Origin: Brachycybe producta
Taxonomy: Eukaryota; Arthropoda; Diplopoda; Playtdesmida; Andrognathidae
Direction of reading: 5' to 3'
Assembly: GCA_036925085.1 (NCBI GenBank)
Contig: JAUPFP010000002.1
Location: forward strand, 4,344,780-4,408,779
Length of the DNA stretch: 64,000 nt
The notes under the pieces were generated by a model. It was not told the origin of the DNA and did no database searches. It saw only the letters and a list, made by a program, of their open reading frames with translations. Shown piece by piece: positions 43,100-55,804 of this stretch; within the stretch, counting starts at the first letter, position 1, and every line of letters starts with the position of its first letter. A program made the translations under genes and the position numbers.

Positions 43100-43702
43100 T
43101 TATTAAATTTTTATTTTATTAAATTTTATTAAATTAAAATGCAAAATACAAATTTTTTACTTTTATTTAAAATACAAAATACAAAATTACTTTAAAAAAA
43201 AATTGTTAAAATACTAAAAAATTTACTTCATCTTATCTGCCATTGAGGAATAGTAACTGTTGGAAGCATTTGTCACTTAATCTATTCTTTCTTGGAATTG
43301 CTGTCAAAGCTAGCTAGCTGCATTTGAGAACAAACAACCTTTCAACAGCGGGAATTGCAACTTAAGTTGCATTCAACTTCTTGAAGGCAGCCTTTGATGC
43401 TTGGAAACTGGTGCAATAAGCTTTGGATGTCTACCATTCCGTTTTTCTTCAATGTAACCGAAGGCAAGCCAACTTTTAACTTTGTCAAAGTTTTGCCAAA
43501 GTAAACAAAATAATCTTTTGAAAGTAACAATTTTTTTAAATAGTATTTTCTAGTAATTAAAATACTAAAATACTATAAAAAGGAATTTCAAAATACAAAT
43601 ACATTATTTAATGAATGTATTTCAAATGCAAATTCTAAATACAAAAGAAGTATTTAAAATAGTATTTTTACTGCATGTATTTGAAATACTCTCCAACATT
43701 GG
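43100..43702 (-). mobile_element. hAT-type fragment with TIR at right end
   Basis: On the minus strand the end reads CCAATGTTGGAGAGTATTTC followed by AAATAC motifs, a known hAT-type terminus. ATACAAAATAC motifs run along the flank. The left terminus was not found and no transposase domain is readable. Confidence 0.5.
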
Positions 43703-44064
43703 TAGTCAGTTAATAATCAAACAAATTTTTCTACACAAAAAATACAAACATTTGTTTTATCAATTAATACTAAGTAATTCATTTTTTTTTTAATAAATTT
43801 GTTTTCCGGAAATCTTTGTCTCAAGAAGAATTTTTTATTCCGGTAGTGTTTTTTTTTTTGTTATAATCACTTTTTTTTTGCTGCACATTTATTTTTTCTT
43901 AAACTTTTAAAAGTATTGAAAAACATCTTCTGTACGTGATTTGGAATTAACACAAATTTCTTCTTTAAACAATATACAGAGTAACATCATTAATAACAAT
44001 AGAAATTGACAGTGACGACAAAGTCAAGAAACAACTTTTTCAAACGTAATTTTCCATATTTAGT

Positions 44065-44700
44065 CAATTCAATTCAACTCAGTACACCTGCCATCAGCTT
44101 TAAACCGTGTGGCATGGGAGGGGGGGGAGGGTATTGCTCCCGATCACAAATGATTGTCATTCAGGTAAAACAAGACATCATTGTTAAATTGAAATCGTTC
44201 TAACAAAGAACTATCAACTGGAAGAGAAATTCCATAGTCTAATAACATTTGGGGGGAAAAAAGACCAAAAAATATACATCAGTTCTAGGCATTAACTCTT
44301 TTAAAGGCTTTGAATTCCCGTGTCCTCCCTTACGAGGATGTATACTCAAGAACTCATTAAGTAGGGCAATATTATCATCTGCCAGTAAACGTCCGAAAAG
44401 GGCAAGGCTTTGGTCATTTCTTCGGCCTGCTAATGATTCCCATTTTAGTTCCTAAAATAAAGCATAGAAGATACACTGTCAGTATAAATGTATCTTCCTT
44501 TCACGAATCTTGCAGCCCATCGCTGTACCATTTCTATTTCGTGCTTTAGAGTTACTTCTAAATAGGCTCCAAATTGGGGAACACTATTCTAATATAGGTC
44601 TGACTAAGGTAAAATAACAGACCTCTTTTACATTTTCTTTACAATATTTAAGTGTGCGTTGGAGAAAACACAACCTGTGGTTAGCTTTACTGACTGCATG
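44065..44700 (-). pseudogene. 3' fragment of a CR1/L2-type LINE reverse transcriptase with 3' tail
   Basis: Reading the minus strand with frame changes, the sequence shows the end of a reverse transcriptase: TLVRPILE, WAARFVKGRY and, at the end, RTDVYFLVFFPPNVIRLWN. This is the usual C-terminus of CR1/L2-like LINEs. Stops and frameshifts make it a pseudogene. The 3' untranslated part has TTTGTGATCGGGA, a C-run and a TTGAA-type tail, all shared with 61100-61415. Confidence 0.75.
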
Positions 44701-46494
44701 GGCATTATGGGCAATAAATGTTCAATAACGTTTATTTATAATTTTTGACCAACATGCTTCAATTATTGTACTGAATTTGTACAAATGCATTGTGTTAATT
44801 ATGTTGTTTACGACTGGCTAAAAATATCAAATATGTTGTTAGCTATTGTAGTTATCGAGATAAGCAATCTTTTTAAACTAAGGGGCGTTTTAATTGCGCC
44901 AGTTGCTATTTAGAGTCTATACTGAGTATACTCTCTCTCTCTCATATTTCTCTCTCTCTCTCATATTTCTCTCTCTCTCATTTTGTAATATTTATTGACC
45001 CAAAAAAAGCACTGGTAAACTTGATAACAATTAGCCTAGAAAAAGTTTCAACAATGAATTGGGGGAGTTCAAATATAGCCTAAAAGAAAATTGGCCAAAT
45101 CGTTTCTGAAATATTCTTTCTAGTGAATTATTTATTGTTTTGAGTACATGAGTGTTGGGTCCCCCTATAGCTATGTTAGAAGCAAAGCTGCAGACAATGA
45201 AAGAGAGACAGAGAGAGATAAAGAAAGTTGCATTAAATTATGTCAGCTATAGAAATTGCTTTTTCTCTCTTTTCTTCATGATCGATCCTCTTATTTTGTG
45301 TGTGTATGTGTTTATAGCTGTTATAAGTAAATAAAGAAATAATTGCAATGTTGATTAGCCTTAGTAGAGCCACGGTATCCATTCTATGGGCTTGTGAGCC
45401 TTTTTTTGTTGTTGTTATTGTTAGCAGGCTGAAAATATGGCTGCCTTGCCTTCCATGAAATTACAGGGTGGTCTTTAGTGTACTGACCAAACACAACAAT
45501 GGCTGGCTGATTTGTGTAAACATTTGGGTTGAGGGCTAACTTTATTGCAGTGCTGACATTGCAATCAAATTATACCATAGGATTATTTTGAGACATTTAC
45601 TAAAGAGGCAAATCAGGATGATTCCTGATTGTTTTCCATGCTTTGTGGTTGTTTGCTCAGCTAAACCAGGTGTCTCGATTTGATCATAAGAATGAAGTCA
45701 GGTGGGGCTGGTTTTCTATTAAATACAACCAGAAACCTTCACTTGCAATATGGAATTTAATGATAGGCTTGAAGCCTCCACACTGTGAGCTGTGTGTTTT
45801 GTGTCAAGTATAGCTTTGAAACTTAACAGCTTGTGAATTTTTATGCAGAAAGAAGGGAGCATGTGTGCTGTAAACAAACACTTAACTTCAACCTGTTTTG
45901 TCAGATATTTGATCTGTGCTGTGTGCTGTGTGCTGTTTTTGTACTGAAATTACTTATTGAACGAATAGGAGCCCCTCGGTGTATTATAACTTACTACACT
46001 TTCTTTTTTGACAATTGAGTCTATTTTTAAATGAAATGACAGACTTTTGCAGCTCGAGCTAATGTAAAAGGGTTTATTTTGGCTCATTTATGGAGAAAAA
46101 AAGTCTTTCAAAAACCTCGAGGAATTTCTTCTATAGAAGAAATACTCGAAGTTCTTCAACCACTTTTTTACATAAATGGGCCAATACATTACAAGTGGAG
46201 TTTTAATCTTGAGATAACATCTTGAGACAAAATGAAAACTCTTCACGTTCTCCTCTTGCATTTTATTCATTTATATATTTCCTTTTATTTTATCTTGCTC
46301 AAAGTTAAAATAAACATCGTTCAAACTGTATCATCTGTAAGCAATGAATTATTATTAACTTTTTTTTTTAATATTATAACAGGCTGTTTATATGCATATT
46401 ATCATTAAACATACAGTATAATATGCAAAAATGCAATTTTCTGAGAATTTGATGTGTTCTTTCATTGGTACATTGTTATTGCTGGTAGCGCTAC
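44701..46494. other. AT-rich stretch with a CT microsatellite
   Basis: A (CT)n/CATATTT repeat at 44932-44982 is the only structured part. I see no gene. Confidence 0.4.
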
Positions 46495-46498
46495 TTAA

Positions 46499-47308
46499 GA
46501 GGCTATATCACAAAATTACTTCGAAAAATCTCCATAAAGAGCGCTAGCAAAGTTTTTCTATTGAGCCTATAGACCCAATGTTAAAGAAAAAATGTTGGTT
46601 TTTAAAATAAACAGTCGCGGCGGGCAATATGTTTATTTTTCATATTTAAAGTTGTTCAATTATAAAGTTTTCAAAGTGCAATGTACACCTTAAATATATG
46701 CTGATCTAGTGATAGAATGACAAAAAACTGGTAAGTGCGGTTACATTTTAAAAACGTATTTCAAAATTGCGAATTTCTAACTCATATTAAACTCTATTTA
46801 GTACGTGCTCGTAAGCAAAAAAAAAAATCCATTAAAATTCTCGTAAAAATACCTACAAATAATTTTAAAAACCCACAATTAAACCACAGTGAAGCCAACA
46901 CATTGGCGCACGTGCTGATTTTTTTTCCGTTTTTTTAAAATTATTTTTACTTATTTTTACGAGCATTTTAATGGGTGTTTTGTTTTTTCCTATTTGGGCG
47001 TACTCAATGGAGTTTAACGTAATAATTAGAAATTCGCGATTCTGAAATAGTTTTTAAAAATAGAACCGCACTTACCAATTTTTTGTCAACATATTACTAG
47101 ATCAGCATATATTTAAGGTGCGCATTGCACTTTGAACCATCAAAATTGGACAACTTTAAATATGAAAAATAAACATATTGCCTGGCGACTGTGTATTTTA
47201 AAAATTTAACATTTTTTCTTTAACATTGGGTCTATGGAGGCTCAATAGAAAAACGATGCTAGCGCGCTTTGCAGAGATTTTTCTAAATAATTTTTGTGAT
47301 GTAGCCTC
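46499..47308. mobile_element. TTAA-flanked TIR element (GAGGCTA family), copy 2, long inverted repeat
   Basis: The 810-bp element lies between TTAA at 46495-46498 and 47309-47312. Both ends begin GAGGCTA and the arms stay complementary for about 400 bases, with matching blocks around AAAGTTGTCCAATTTT-type and GAATTTCTAA. The loop is near 46915. Confidence 0.88.
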
Positions 47309-47312
47309 TTAA

Positions 47313-48087
47313 TGAGAATGTGGCTGCCTACTACTAAAAATCAGACTGCTCTATAGTGTCGAGTGTGGGTTTCTGGTGGTGTTATAAGGTCGATATTCTA
47401 AAGGGACAGTTTGACCACCTTGTATATTTTTTTTGAAACACTTAATGTGGTGATCTTTCTCTTGAAAAGGGTGCCTAGGTCACCAATCTCATTTTTCTCC
47501 TCCCGCCACCACCTCTCTGCTTTGGTCAACCATTCACCACAATGACACCCTTAACGCCAATATCCAAGAGCTTGAGAGTTGAACAAGTGAGCCCAACCAA
47601 GCGAAAACAAATGATTATGAGCCCCCAGTCTTGCTCTTATTATAGTACATTGGTTCAATTCGGTTTTAGTGCTGAGAAAATTGGTCAAATGCACTTTTAC
47701 ACAGTTTGTTTGCACAATGGCTCTGAATGCATTTTGTTGTTTTTGGCATTGGGACTGGAGAGTAGAACTTTTCAAAATGCACAACACAGTCATAAAGTGG
47801 CTCTTATGGCTTGAGGTCACATCTGATGTTTATCGATATTTTTGGGGGGGTTTCAATGTTACACCGTTATACAGGGTGGTAGCAAAGTTTTTTTTTTTTT
47901 TTTGCATTTTGCGTTTTGACCCAACATTATCGAGAATGCCAAACGCATGAACAATCGGTAGGCCTACTGAAGTTGTTTGTGGTTGCACAACTTGCACGTT
48001 AAGATGGGTTTACATTAAGCATCAAAGTGTAGCAATATATGCTGTAAAATGTGGTATACAACAATAAACGACACAGTCATCTCTGCC
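47313..48087. other. Mixed stretch, nothing recognised
   Basis: Frames in this stretch (for example 47542-47814) lack recognisable motifs. A GGTTTACATTAAGCATC-type motif near 48006 may be the edge of another repeat. Confidence 0.35.
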
Positions 48088-48232
48088 CAGCAGTAGAATT
48101 TTGTTGGCCCCGCCCTTTTATGAGCATCAGACCAAATATGAAACAATTAGAAATTGAAATGGGCGGGGCGTACGACATCAGACCAAGTATCAAACCAATT
48201 AGAAATGGATGGTGCCAACACAATTTTACTAC
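48088..48232. mobile_element. Palindromic MITE relative (CCCCGCCCTTTTATGAGC type)
   Basis: The ends GTAGAATTTTGTTGGC and GCCAACACAATTTTACTAC are inverted. The interior has AACCAATTAGAAAT and GACATCAGACC blocks of the ACAGGCAA MITE group. Confidence 0.65.
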
Positions 48233-48802
48233 CACATTTTTATGGCAGTGTTGTAGAAAGTAGAACTATGTTCTACAAGTTTGTTGTTGTACAGAAAATG
48301 TAGCCAATGAGAAGTCACAAGCCATATTGCACTTCAAGGTTACAACAAAAGGTTGCATATTAATGATCACTGGCCAGAATAAATTGTGCCCGCAACTTTG
48401 CTGTAACAGTGTATCACAGTGTAAACACCCATGTTTTACACAGCACATCATACAACAACAGATCTTGTACAACGCAGTACTACATTTAAGTTGTCTAATG
48501 TCAGCCCGCCTTTGCACTTGTGTTTGCTGCCAATAATGGCAGGAAAACTTGCAAAAATTATGTGATGTTTAGTTAAACTTGAGTTTTAGAAAAAGTTATG
48601 ATTTGTCCATAGAGCAATGCTTTTGCACCTCGTGCATTGATTCCATTTGTGACTTAATTAACGATGATTCAATTAAAGATACATTTTTTTCAGGAAAATA
48701 CATCCCTAATGCTGGTAGAAGATTTAAAACTTTTTATTTTTAAAGCGGAAATTTCACCTCAAGTCAATTAGCCACTCTACCTTAAAAATTGCTATTTTAT
48801 AA

Positions 48803-49242
48803 CTAGTTTTCCACTATGGCGCACCGCCCAAACCGCCGTGTGGAACATTCCACCTGGGACTCCGCCCATATCAACGTGAGGCCGCGACTCTGCCACTTGT
48901 TGAAGACACCATAAACACACATTTCACAATACAAATGAACACGCGTTGTTGTTTACAATGAGGTTTGCCTGCAAAGTTCAAACGAAGACACCTGAGTGGT
49001 GCCTGAACGTGAGCGTATTTCTCCCTTGGTTCCTTGCTTTTACCCCCGCACATACAAAGGCGATAGGAAAAAGTTCTCTCGGGTCTTTTCGAGACTTCTG
49101 GCATGTAAATTCCGCAAGCCAGCTTTGCGCGTCGCGGTGTTCCGCCTTATGGCAGACATTGCACAATTTGACTTCATACGATGCATACTCGCGAAAAGGT
49201 CTTCTAGGCGACGCGGTGTTGCGTGCCATAGTGGGCGACTAG
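48803..49242. mobile_element. GC-rich TIR element of unknown type
   Basis: The left end CTAGTTTTCCACTATGGCGC and the right end GCCATAGTGGGCGACTAG are inverted copies around 440 bp that are much richer in GC and CpG than the flanks. Minus-strand frames contain CNVCHKAEH, but no zinc-finger family is established. Confidence 0.6.
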
Positions 49243-50116
49243 CTTCAGTCGTTACTTATGAATCAGGGGACATTATAATAGTAAAATTGAATGGGCCCGG
49301 CCTTCACGAGCACCATCATCATTTCAAGAGCAAATAATATTGTATTGCAAAAAAGTAGGCATTCTCAAATGCATCTCTATTTTGCAAGAAACTGTACCTT
49401 TTTCTGAATAGTAGTTATTTGCAGTTTTTCATATCGTTTCCGGTAGCGCTACCTAGGCCTACGTTCAAAAACAGAACCTTTTTGAATGTACCTAGAAGTT
49501 AACTCTAGCATATCTGGGTATTTCTGTTGTGTAAGCTGGAGATGTTAAGGGAACTTTCTGACCACACTGTATTTTTCATTCAAGAAGCTGATCTAAGTTT
49601 TTCCTTTCCCCCTCCCCCCCCCCTCACACATTGTTTACTTTGATAGAAACAGTTTGAACCTTACAATGTCAATGCATTTTAAAGTGTTATTGTTGCTGTA
49701 ATGGGACAATTTAGGTGTTTGAGAGTTTTTAGAAGGGTTTTTCACAAGTAGCCAAAAATTTGCTAACACATGACAGACAACTGGGGACCAGTTTGGTAAC
49801 TCAAGACTGTTTCTTCATGATTTGAAGGAGAAAAGAAAAATAGCATAATTGTTATGTATACAAATGTGCTTGTTTCTGCCATTTTCTGCTCGGATAAGAG
49901 GCCATTGAATGTCTCATATAAGGAGACAGTGGTCTAAACGTGACATTATGTAGGACCTGCAGACAAAATTGCTAGCAAATGTGAAGAAAGTTGGGTGACG
50001 GTGTACATTGATTGTTACTAGGACTCGGATTTTTATGCAAAATCAAGCAAATGCTTGTAAATCTGTGGCCCAAGAACCAATTGTGAAGTAACAATCTTGT
50101 TTAGTTTAATCAATAA
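49243..50116. other. AT-rich stretch, nothing recognised
   Basis: No coding or repeat signal is evident beyond a poly-C run near 49613. Confidence 0.35.
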
Positions 50117-50120
50117 TTAA

Positions 50121-50827
50121 GAGGCTAGATACATCGTTTAGTTCAAAATTTCTCCGAATGTAGGCGCTGCGATCGTTGTTGATTGAAAAACGGTTTTTTA
50201 ACGTTTTTTCTCCCGGTTCGAAGTCACATAATAATTAATAGAAAAATAATTTCGCGTGCTAACCTTATAAAAAGAAAACATTGTGAAGCCAGTAGATTAA
50301 TGCACGTAATAATTATTTTGTTATTGTTCTGAGTTGTTTTTAATGGGAGTTCTTCAAATGTTTGGGTGACGTTTTTTTGCTCCTATGGGACTTAACATGG
50401 AGTTAAAAAAACGTAAGATTTTAAATGTTATTTAAAAATAGAAAGCCCTTTTAAAATTTAGAAAAAGGAATAATCCTGAAGGCAATAAACACATGTAAGT
50501 ACGTGCTAATTTTTCTGATTGCTCTAAATCATTTTTAATCAGAGTTCTCTTAACTTTTGTTGGACGGTGTTTTAGTCCTATGGGACTTAACATGGAGTTT
50601 AAAAACGTACGATTTTGAACGTTATTTAAAAATAGAAGGACCTTTTCAAAAATTATATAAATCGAGCACGTGAAGAACAATACTTTTTATTGCATTTTGC
50701 GCTTTACTGTATTTGAATGGAGCGATTGTGAGGCGATTTCTTTCAGTTTTAGTAACACTATATAAGAACACTCATTTGTCTCGTTGTCGTCTGCTCAAAA
50801 CAACAAGATGGACGTGGATCTAGGCTC
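50121..50827. mobile_element. TTAA-flanked TIR element (GAGGCTA family), copy 3
   Basis: Flanked by TTAA at 50117-50120 and 50828-50831, 707 bp. The ends are GAGGCTAGATACATCG and GATCTAGGCTC. An internal block CTATGGGACTTAACATGGAG occurs twice. The right part recurs inverted at 57509-57714. Confidence 0.85.
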
Positions 50828-50882
50828 TTAAGGTTTTTTTAATAAATAAAAAAAACATTGGTTAGAGGTTAGAACTCTAGTT

Positions 50883-51166
50883 CAGTGGTCTCCAAACTTT
50901 TTTGGTCGTGCACCTTTACTTACTAAAAAAAACGGAGGATGCACTCCCGGAATAAATAACCGGATGGAGCACGCCTCCTCAGAATGAATAACCGGACGGA
51001 GCACGCATCCCCGGAATAAATAACTGGTTACTTGACAGCCACCATTCTGTTGTTGGACGCACTCTCTGGTGTAGACAATATTCTAACATTGAATAAATTA
51101 TCAATTGATGGCAAATCTTGCACGCTGCCATAGTCCATCTCGCACACTCCACTTTGAAGACCACTG
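50883..51166. mobile_element. hAT-like MITE (CAGTGGTCTCCAAAC end)
   Basis: The left end CAGTGGTCTCCAAACTTTTT and the right end AAGACCACTG form a TIR pair of a kind widespread in hAT-type elements. An internal ~35-bp direct repeat (GAATAAATAACCGG, GGAGCACGC) occurs about 2.5 times. An 8-bp duplication was not found. Confidence 0.6.
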
Positions 51167-51182
51167 ATAGATGACAACTGGG

Positions 51183-51280
51183 CCCTATTCCACAAAACTA
51201 CTAGAGTAAATTTTATATTAGTGACATTTACAAGTAAATTCTCTTGTAATTGTTCAGTCCCTACATTTTGTGGAATAGGG
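51183..51280. mobile_element. Small MITE (CCCTATTCCACAAAA ends)
   Basis: 98 bp with the exact inverted ends CCCTATTCCACAAAA and TTTTGTGGAATAGGG. Confidence 0.75.
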
Positions 51281-52866
51281 CGCTGATAGTAACCAAGACT
51301 TTTAGCCTCTAACTAGCCATTTTAAATAGAAAAAGAAAAGCAGAAGCTCAAAGCTCGCATAAAAACCCGCATTTAAAGTTTAGTAGTCATTAAGAATGTG
51401 GCTCTTAGAAATTACTGTTGGGCCACCTCAAGATAGTCTCGATGAAGGACAAGAAAATGTTTTAGTTATATTAGCTGGAGGTTAATGAGCCATTTGAAAA
51501 TAAATTGCGATGTCAAAAAAAGATGGGGGGAAAATACAAATGATAAACTCATACATGAGTAAAAAAAATAAGCTTCAAAGTGACTCAGGTGTAATTAGTT
51601 CATTTTCTTCCATTGCATTTGAATGTCAATAAAACTTCATAACATAAGGGGGGGTTAAGATATTATAATTTTGCAATGCAAAAATGTACATCTGTGTTTA
51701 TATGTTGCTTGCTGCCAAAGTGGAAAATCAATCATTTTGCATATTTACTTGTTAATGTGCAGAATTATTCATTCGATGTTAATTCTGCTTAGTTGGTAAT
51801 GTGCAAAATGCCTATAAAATGAAGTCAAATCTGCAAAAATGTCTTTTATATGAAGACAGTTTGTAAAAATGCTTATAACATGAGACCATCTGCAAAATGT
51901 TGTTATAGTTTATAGTTTGTTTATGTATGCATTTTGTACTTTTCAGAGTAAATTGTTTAGAATGTCTGATTTTTCACTAGGACTGTATTGAAATGTGTAA
52001 ATTACATTTTAAATGTTGAGGATGTTAATGTGCACTAGAAATGCATCTGGTGCTAATTATTGTTTGTATTGAGCTACTTGATCAATACCTTTTATAAAAA
52101 TTTGAGTTTCTTGCCATTTTTCCATTTTATAAAAGTGAATAATATATGACTCAGACAAACTAAAAAAACGTTTTGATACAAAAAAATCTCGATTTTTTTT
52201 TTACAATTTAAATCATTTTTGAAAAGTATTTTAAGCGTTAATATCAGAATTTCTAAACAGTTCACCTTAAAAGGCTGACATTTTGTGTAAAAATTGTTTA
52301 TATGACTTGTTAGTACTTTTTTTCAAACATTTTTTTAAACAATTTCGTTAAAAATGTTTTAAAAAATTAATCTAAAATTTTGAAATAAAATGGCTGATTT
52401 TCCACTTTGACAGTTGCGCATTTATTGCATTTCTTTAATTACAAAAAAAAAATCAATTTCTTCATGGTGTGAATCAAGTCAAATGACGTTTGAATATTAA
52501 CAACCATAATCACTTTATGGGATTTCTACATGCTTGCATCCTGAGGCATTGTGTTTTCTGTTGACTTTTGTGTTTATTTAATAAAGAGGTTGTAGGGCGT
52601 TCTTCTTTCAATTAACTAAATATCAAAGGTTGACAAATTTGAAATTGTTTTCAAATAAGATCATTAGGTTTAACAATCATCTTCTCTCTTCAAGCCCTTA
52701 ATAACATATACTAAAAGGTTTTACCTATCTAGGAAATAAATTATGCACTATTTCTGCTTGAAAATAATTTTAATGTTTAATTTTTAATAAGATGGCTTTT
52801 AAAATCATTTCATTTTTAAATAACAAAAAACGAAGCTATTTTGATTTTCTTTTTGTTTTGTTTTTG
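51281..52866. other. AT-rich stretch, nothing recognised
   Basis: Long unique-looking AT-rich DNA with no gene or clear repeat. Confidence 0.35.
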
Positions 52867-52896
52867 ACCTCCATTGCTCTAAAGAGCAATGGAGGT
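52867..52896. repeat. Perfect 30-bp palindrome
   Basis: ACCTCCATTGCTCT and AGAGCAATGGAGGT flank a two-base loop. The block AGCAATGGAGGT recurs in direct orientation at 53742, so the two may mark the edges of one insertion of about 850 bp. Confidence 0.8.
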
Positions 52897-53540
52897 ATAT
52901 AGGATCATGCAAGAAAAGGGGAAAAAAAGGATGTCTGACTGTCTGTGTGTGTGTATGTGTGTGTGTGTGTCCGGAACCGATTTAGTTCCTCGAACAACTC
53001 AAGAACGGAATGAGATAAAGACATGCAGTATTTTTTATTTGATTCCGTGGGTCAATATGAAGCTCCTGACAAAAAATTAGAAAATTTTACCCTGGGGTTA
53101 TTTTTTTATGAATTTTTTAGAAACAAATTTTGAGTTTTTGGTCATAATTTTTAGTGGGTCGAACAACTCGAAAACGGGGCCACCTACAATAAAATGTCAT
53201 CAGACTTAAAATGATGTAAACATTCTGACGATGAAACTGGAAAAAAATTGGAATTTTAGAGCGATTCGATATATAAAATTTCGATTTTTTAAAAACGTAA
53301 TTTTTTTTTCAAAAAATCGAGATTCTTCCTCTTTCCAGTTGTAGCATTCGAAAGGGGGGACTTTTCTATTATTTAGGAGGGGTGTTCCTTTTTATGTTCT
53401 GTTATTATTTTTGTATATTAGAATACATGTGACGTATTTTCATTTTAAACCCATATTATTACAAATGAATGACGCATGCGCATCACATGTAACTATGTCA
53501 TGTACATGAGTACATACATGTGTGATTATCTATATACATA

Positions 53541-53698
53541 TGCGCACCAGTGTGTACATGTGCGTACACATGCGCACACGTGTGTACATGTGCGTACACA
53601 TGCGCACACGTGTGTACATGTGCGTACACATGCGCACACGTGTGTACATGTGCGTACACATGCGCACACGTGTGTACATGTGCGTACACATGCGCACA
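53541..53698. repeat. 30-bp minisatellite of strictly alternating purine-pyrimidine
   Basis: Five nearly identical units of TGTGTACATGTGCGTACACA followed by TGCGCACACG start at 53551. Every step alternates purine and pyrimidine over about 145 bases, a Z-DNA-prone composition. Open frames on both strands are artefacts of the 30-bp period. Confidence 0.95.
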
Positions 53699-54129
53699 AT
53701 GAAAAAAAGTTGGTTATTTGATATATGAAAGCATATATTAAAGCAATGGAGGTCTATAGGGTTCCTTGAATCCCTTGTTTAATGAAAGGTCGGTGACGCG
53801 ACTTGGCGCGGAGAGAAACGCCCCCCCCCCCCCGAACAAAATGCAAGTAAATGAATGGAGCCCCAATGCCCATCCATTAGGGCGGAAGCGCGACGCGGCA
53901 AAAAAAGTCTGGGACTTCTTGAAGTCGGAGTTTCGATACTCTTCTTTCACGCTTCACTTCTTCTTTATACCTTGTACACACCTGAGTTAAATGAATTCAA
54001 ATTAAATGTGTTTAGGTGAATTATACGGAATCCTGTTAAGGACATGAACCAAATAAAAAATCGAATTTATTATTATTTTAAATTGGAAATACTAAATCAA
54101 TATTTTTTGTGTATAGTTTCTAAATTATA

Positions 54130-54731
54130 TATATATATCCCTGTGTAATGATGTGCAGACAAAGACAAAAACGCGTAAGCACATCGGAATTTATATAAAT
54201 TTAAATGAACCGCTTTTTTTTTTCTCAAAGTCAACATTATGTTGCGCTCTCCCCATCCAAGAACCCCATGATATTCAATTTTAGAGGGGAGGGGAAAATG
54301 TTGGAAAGGGTAGGGGAGAGAGAAAAACGTGAAGGGGGAAAAAAAGGGAAGGTGGAAACTGAAATTGAAATGAAAGGAGTAAAAAAAAAGAAACAAACGA
54401 CGCGCATGCGCACACCAGAGAAAATGAAAATCTCATTTTCTCTTTCAATTATAAAAAGGGGAGGGTATAATAGTAGCAAATTAAACTAGAATTTATCACG
54501 GGCAATTGTGCCTAGCATTAGAATTTCTTTTGCTCTGCCCTGTTATGAACATCATCAATTTCTAATTGGTTTGTTACTTGGTCTGATGTCACATGCTCCG
54601 CCCTTTTCAATTTCTAATTTGTTTGTTACTTGGTGTGACGTCATAAAAAGGCGGAGGAAAAGAAATTCTAATGCTGGGCACAATTGCCTGTGAATTTGGC
54701 TCCCGTCATTTATGACGGGTTACCCCACTAG
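54130..54731 (+). mobile_element. Non-autonomous Helitron, copy H2
   Basis: The 602-bp element is inserted between A and T with no target duplication, compared with the empty site near 32229. It ends with the hairpin CCCGTCATTTATGACGGG, TTACCCCA, then CTAG. The body has a purine-rich section and carries a 194-bp palindromic MITE (54498-54691). Confidence 0.88.
54498..54691. mobile_element. Palindromic MITE inside Helitron H2
   Basis: Ends ACGGGCAATTGTGCC and GGCACAATTGCCTGT. The interior contains two CTAATTGGTTTGTTACTTGG-like blocks. It sits at the same place as the shorter copy in H1, so it entered a common Helitron ancestor. Confidence 0.8.
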
Positions 54732-54878
54732 TATTTAATTATTAACTCAATATTTTAAGATTAATTAACTGAATAAATTGAATTCGACATATTGTTTGTT
54801 TGCCCTTCACAGAGGGGCTCTGTAGAACACGTTTATTATTTAATTGCATTTAAATTATCAGGTGTGTGTACTAGGTAT

Positions 54879-55309
54879 TAGCTACCGTTGCAATATTTAA
54901 AAGGAAAGGTGACCTTTACTGTATCACGTGACTTATTTATTCGTCAAAGAACATGATGCAATGAGGCATTCCTTACTGGCTGCTAACTAACTATTCAGTG
55001 TTTCAAATGAAAATTGGCCATTTTTTTTTTTGGCAAAAATGAGACAAACAGAAGAAAATTGAAAATTCTAACACAGTCTACCAAGAAGCTCATCTAAAAA
55101 TATAAATAAACAAATTAGTTTTCCTAATAATTGTGTGTAGTTTTAGAAAACATTCGTTTACCGAGGGAAGTTAGAAAGAAATAGTCTTCTTACTAAAATA
55201 ATTCAACGGAATGGTTTTAATTCAATTTGAATATATACAGTAAGTAGTTTTTTTTTGGGGGGGGGGGGGGGGGGTGGCTAGTTTTACTAGTTAAGCCCAA
55301 CATTTTTTT
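54879..55309. other. AT-rich stretch with a G run
   Basis: A run of about 18 G with one interruption lies near 55257-55275. Nothing else is recognised. Confidence 0.35.
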
Positions 55310-55790
55310 TTTTTGCTAGCATCGTTTTTCTATTGGGCCCGTAGACCCGATGTTAAAGAGAAAATTTTCATTTTTTGTTAAATTCAGTGTCGTTTGTTTT
55401 TGGTTCAGAAATTGTTTTGCAGTTGTCCAATTTTAATGCTTCAAAGTGCAATGTTCACTTTTAAATTTATATTTACCTATATAGTGATAGATTTTCATTA
55501 AATTTGAAAGTTTACTTATATTTTTTTAAAAAAATATTTCAAAATCGCGAATTTCTAACTTTTATGGTAAACTCCATTGAGTACATCCAAATAAGCAAAA
55601 AACATCCATTAAAAATGCTTATAAAAATACGTAAAAATAATTTTAAAAAACCAGAGGGAAAAAAATCAGCACGTGCGTCAATGTGTTGGCATCACTGTGG
55701 TTTAATTGTGGTTTTTTTAAATTATTTTTTTAGGTATTTTTACCAACAAATGAGAGCTTTTAAAGTTTGCTTTAAAATATTTACTAGGTG
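55310..55790. mobile_element. Degenerate copy of the GAGGCTA TTAA-flanked element
   Basis: Blocks GCTAGCATCGTTTTTCTATT, GACCCGATGTTAAAGA, AAAATCGCGAATTTCTAA and TTGGCATCACTGTGG follow the order seen in 46540-46930. The terminal parts are missing. Confidence 0.65.
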
Positions 55791-55804
55791 TCAAAAATGG
55801 TATC

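Larger units (their letters stand above)
53967..54878. mobile_element. MITE with ATACCTTGTACACACC ends, split by a Helitron
   Basis: The flanks 53967-54129 and 54732-54878 together match 32064-32361. Ends ATACCTTGTACACACCTGA and CAGGTGTGTGTACTAGGTAT are inverted. Confidence 0.8.

Noticed and set aside
48978-49229. A zinc-finger (THAP- or BED-type) gene from the minus-strand frame with CNVCHKAEH.
   Set aside because: Spacing of Cys and His does not fit these families, and the frame lies inside a TIR element.
53476-53728. Open frames with repeated MRTRVYMCVH-like and HAHTCVHVRT-like peptides.
   Set aside because: They arise from the 30-bp purine-pyrimidine minisatellite on both strands and carry no start or splice context.
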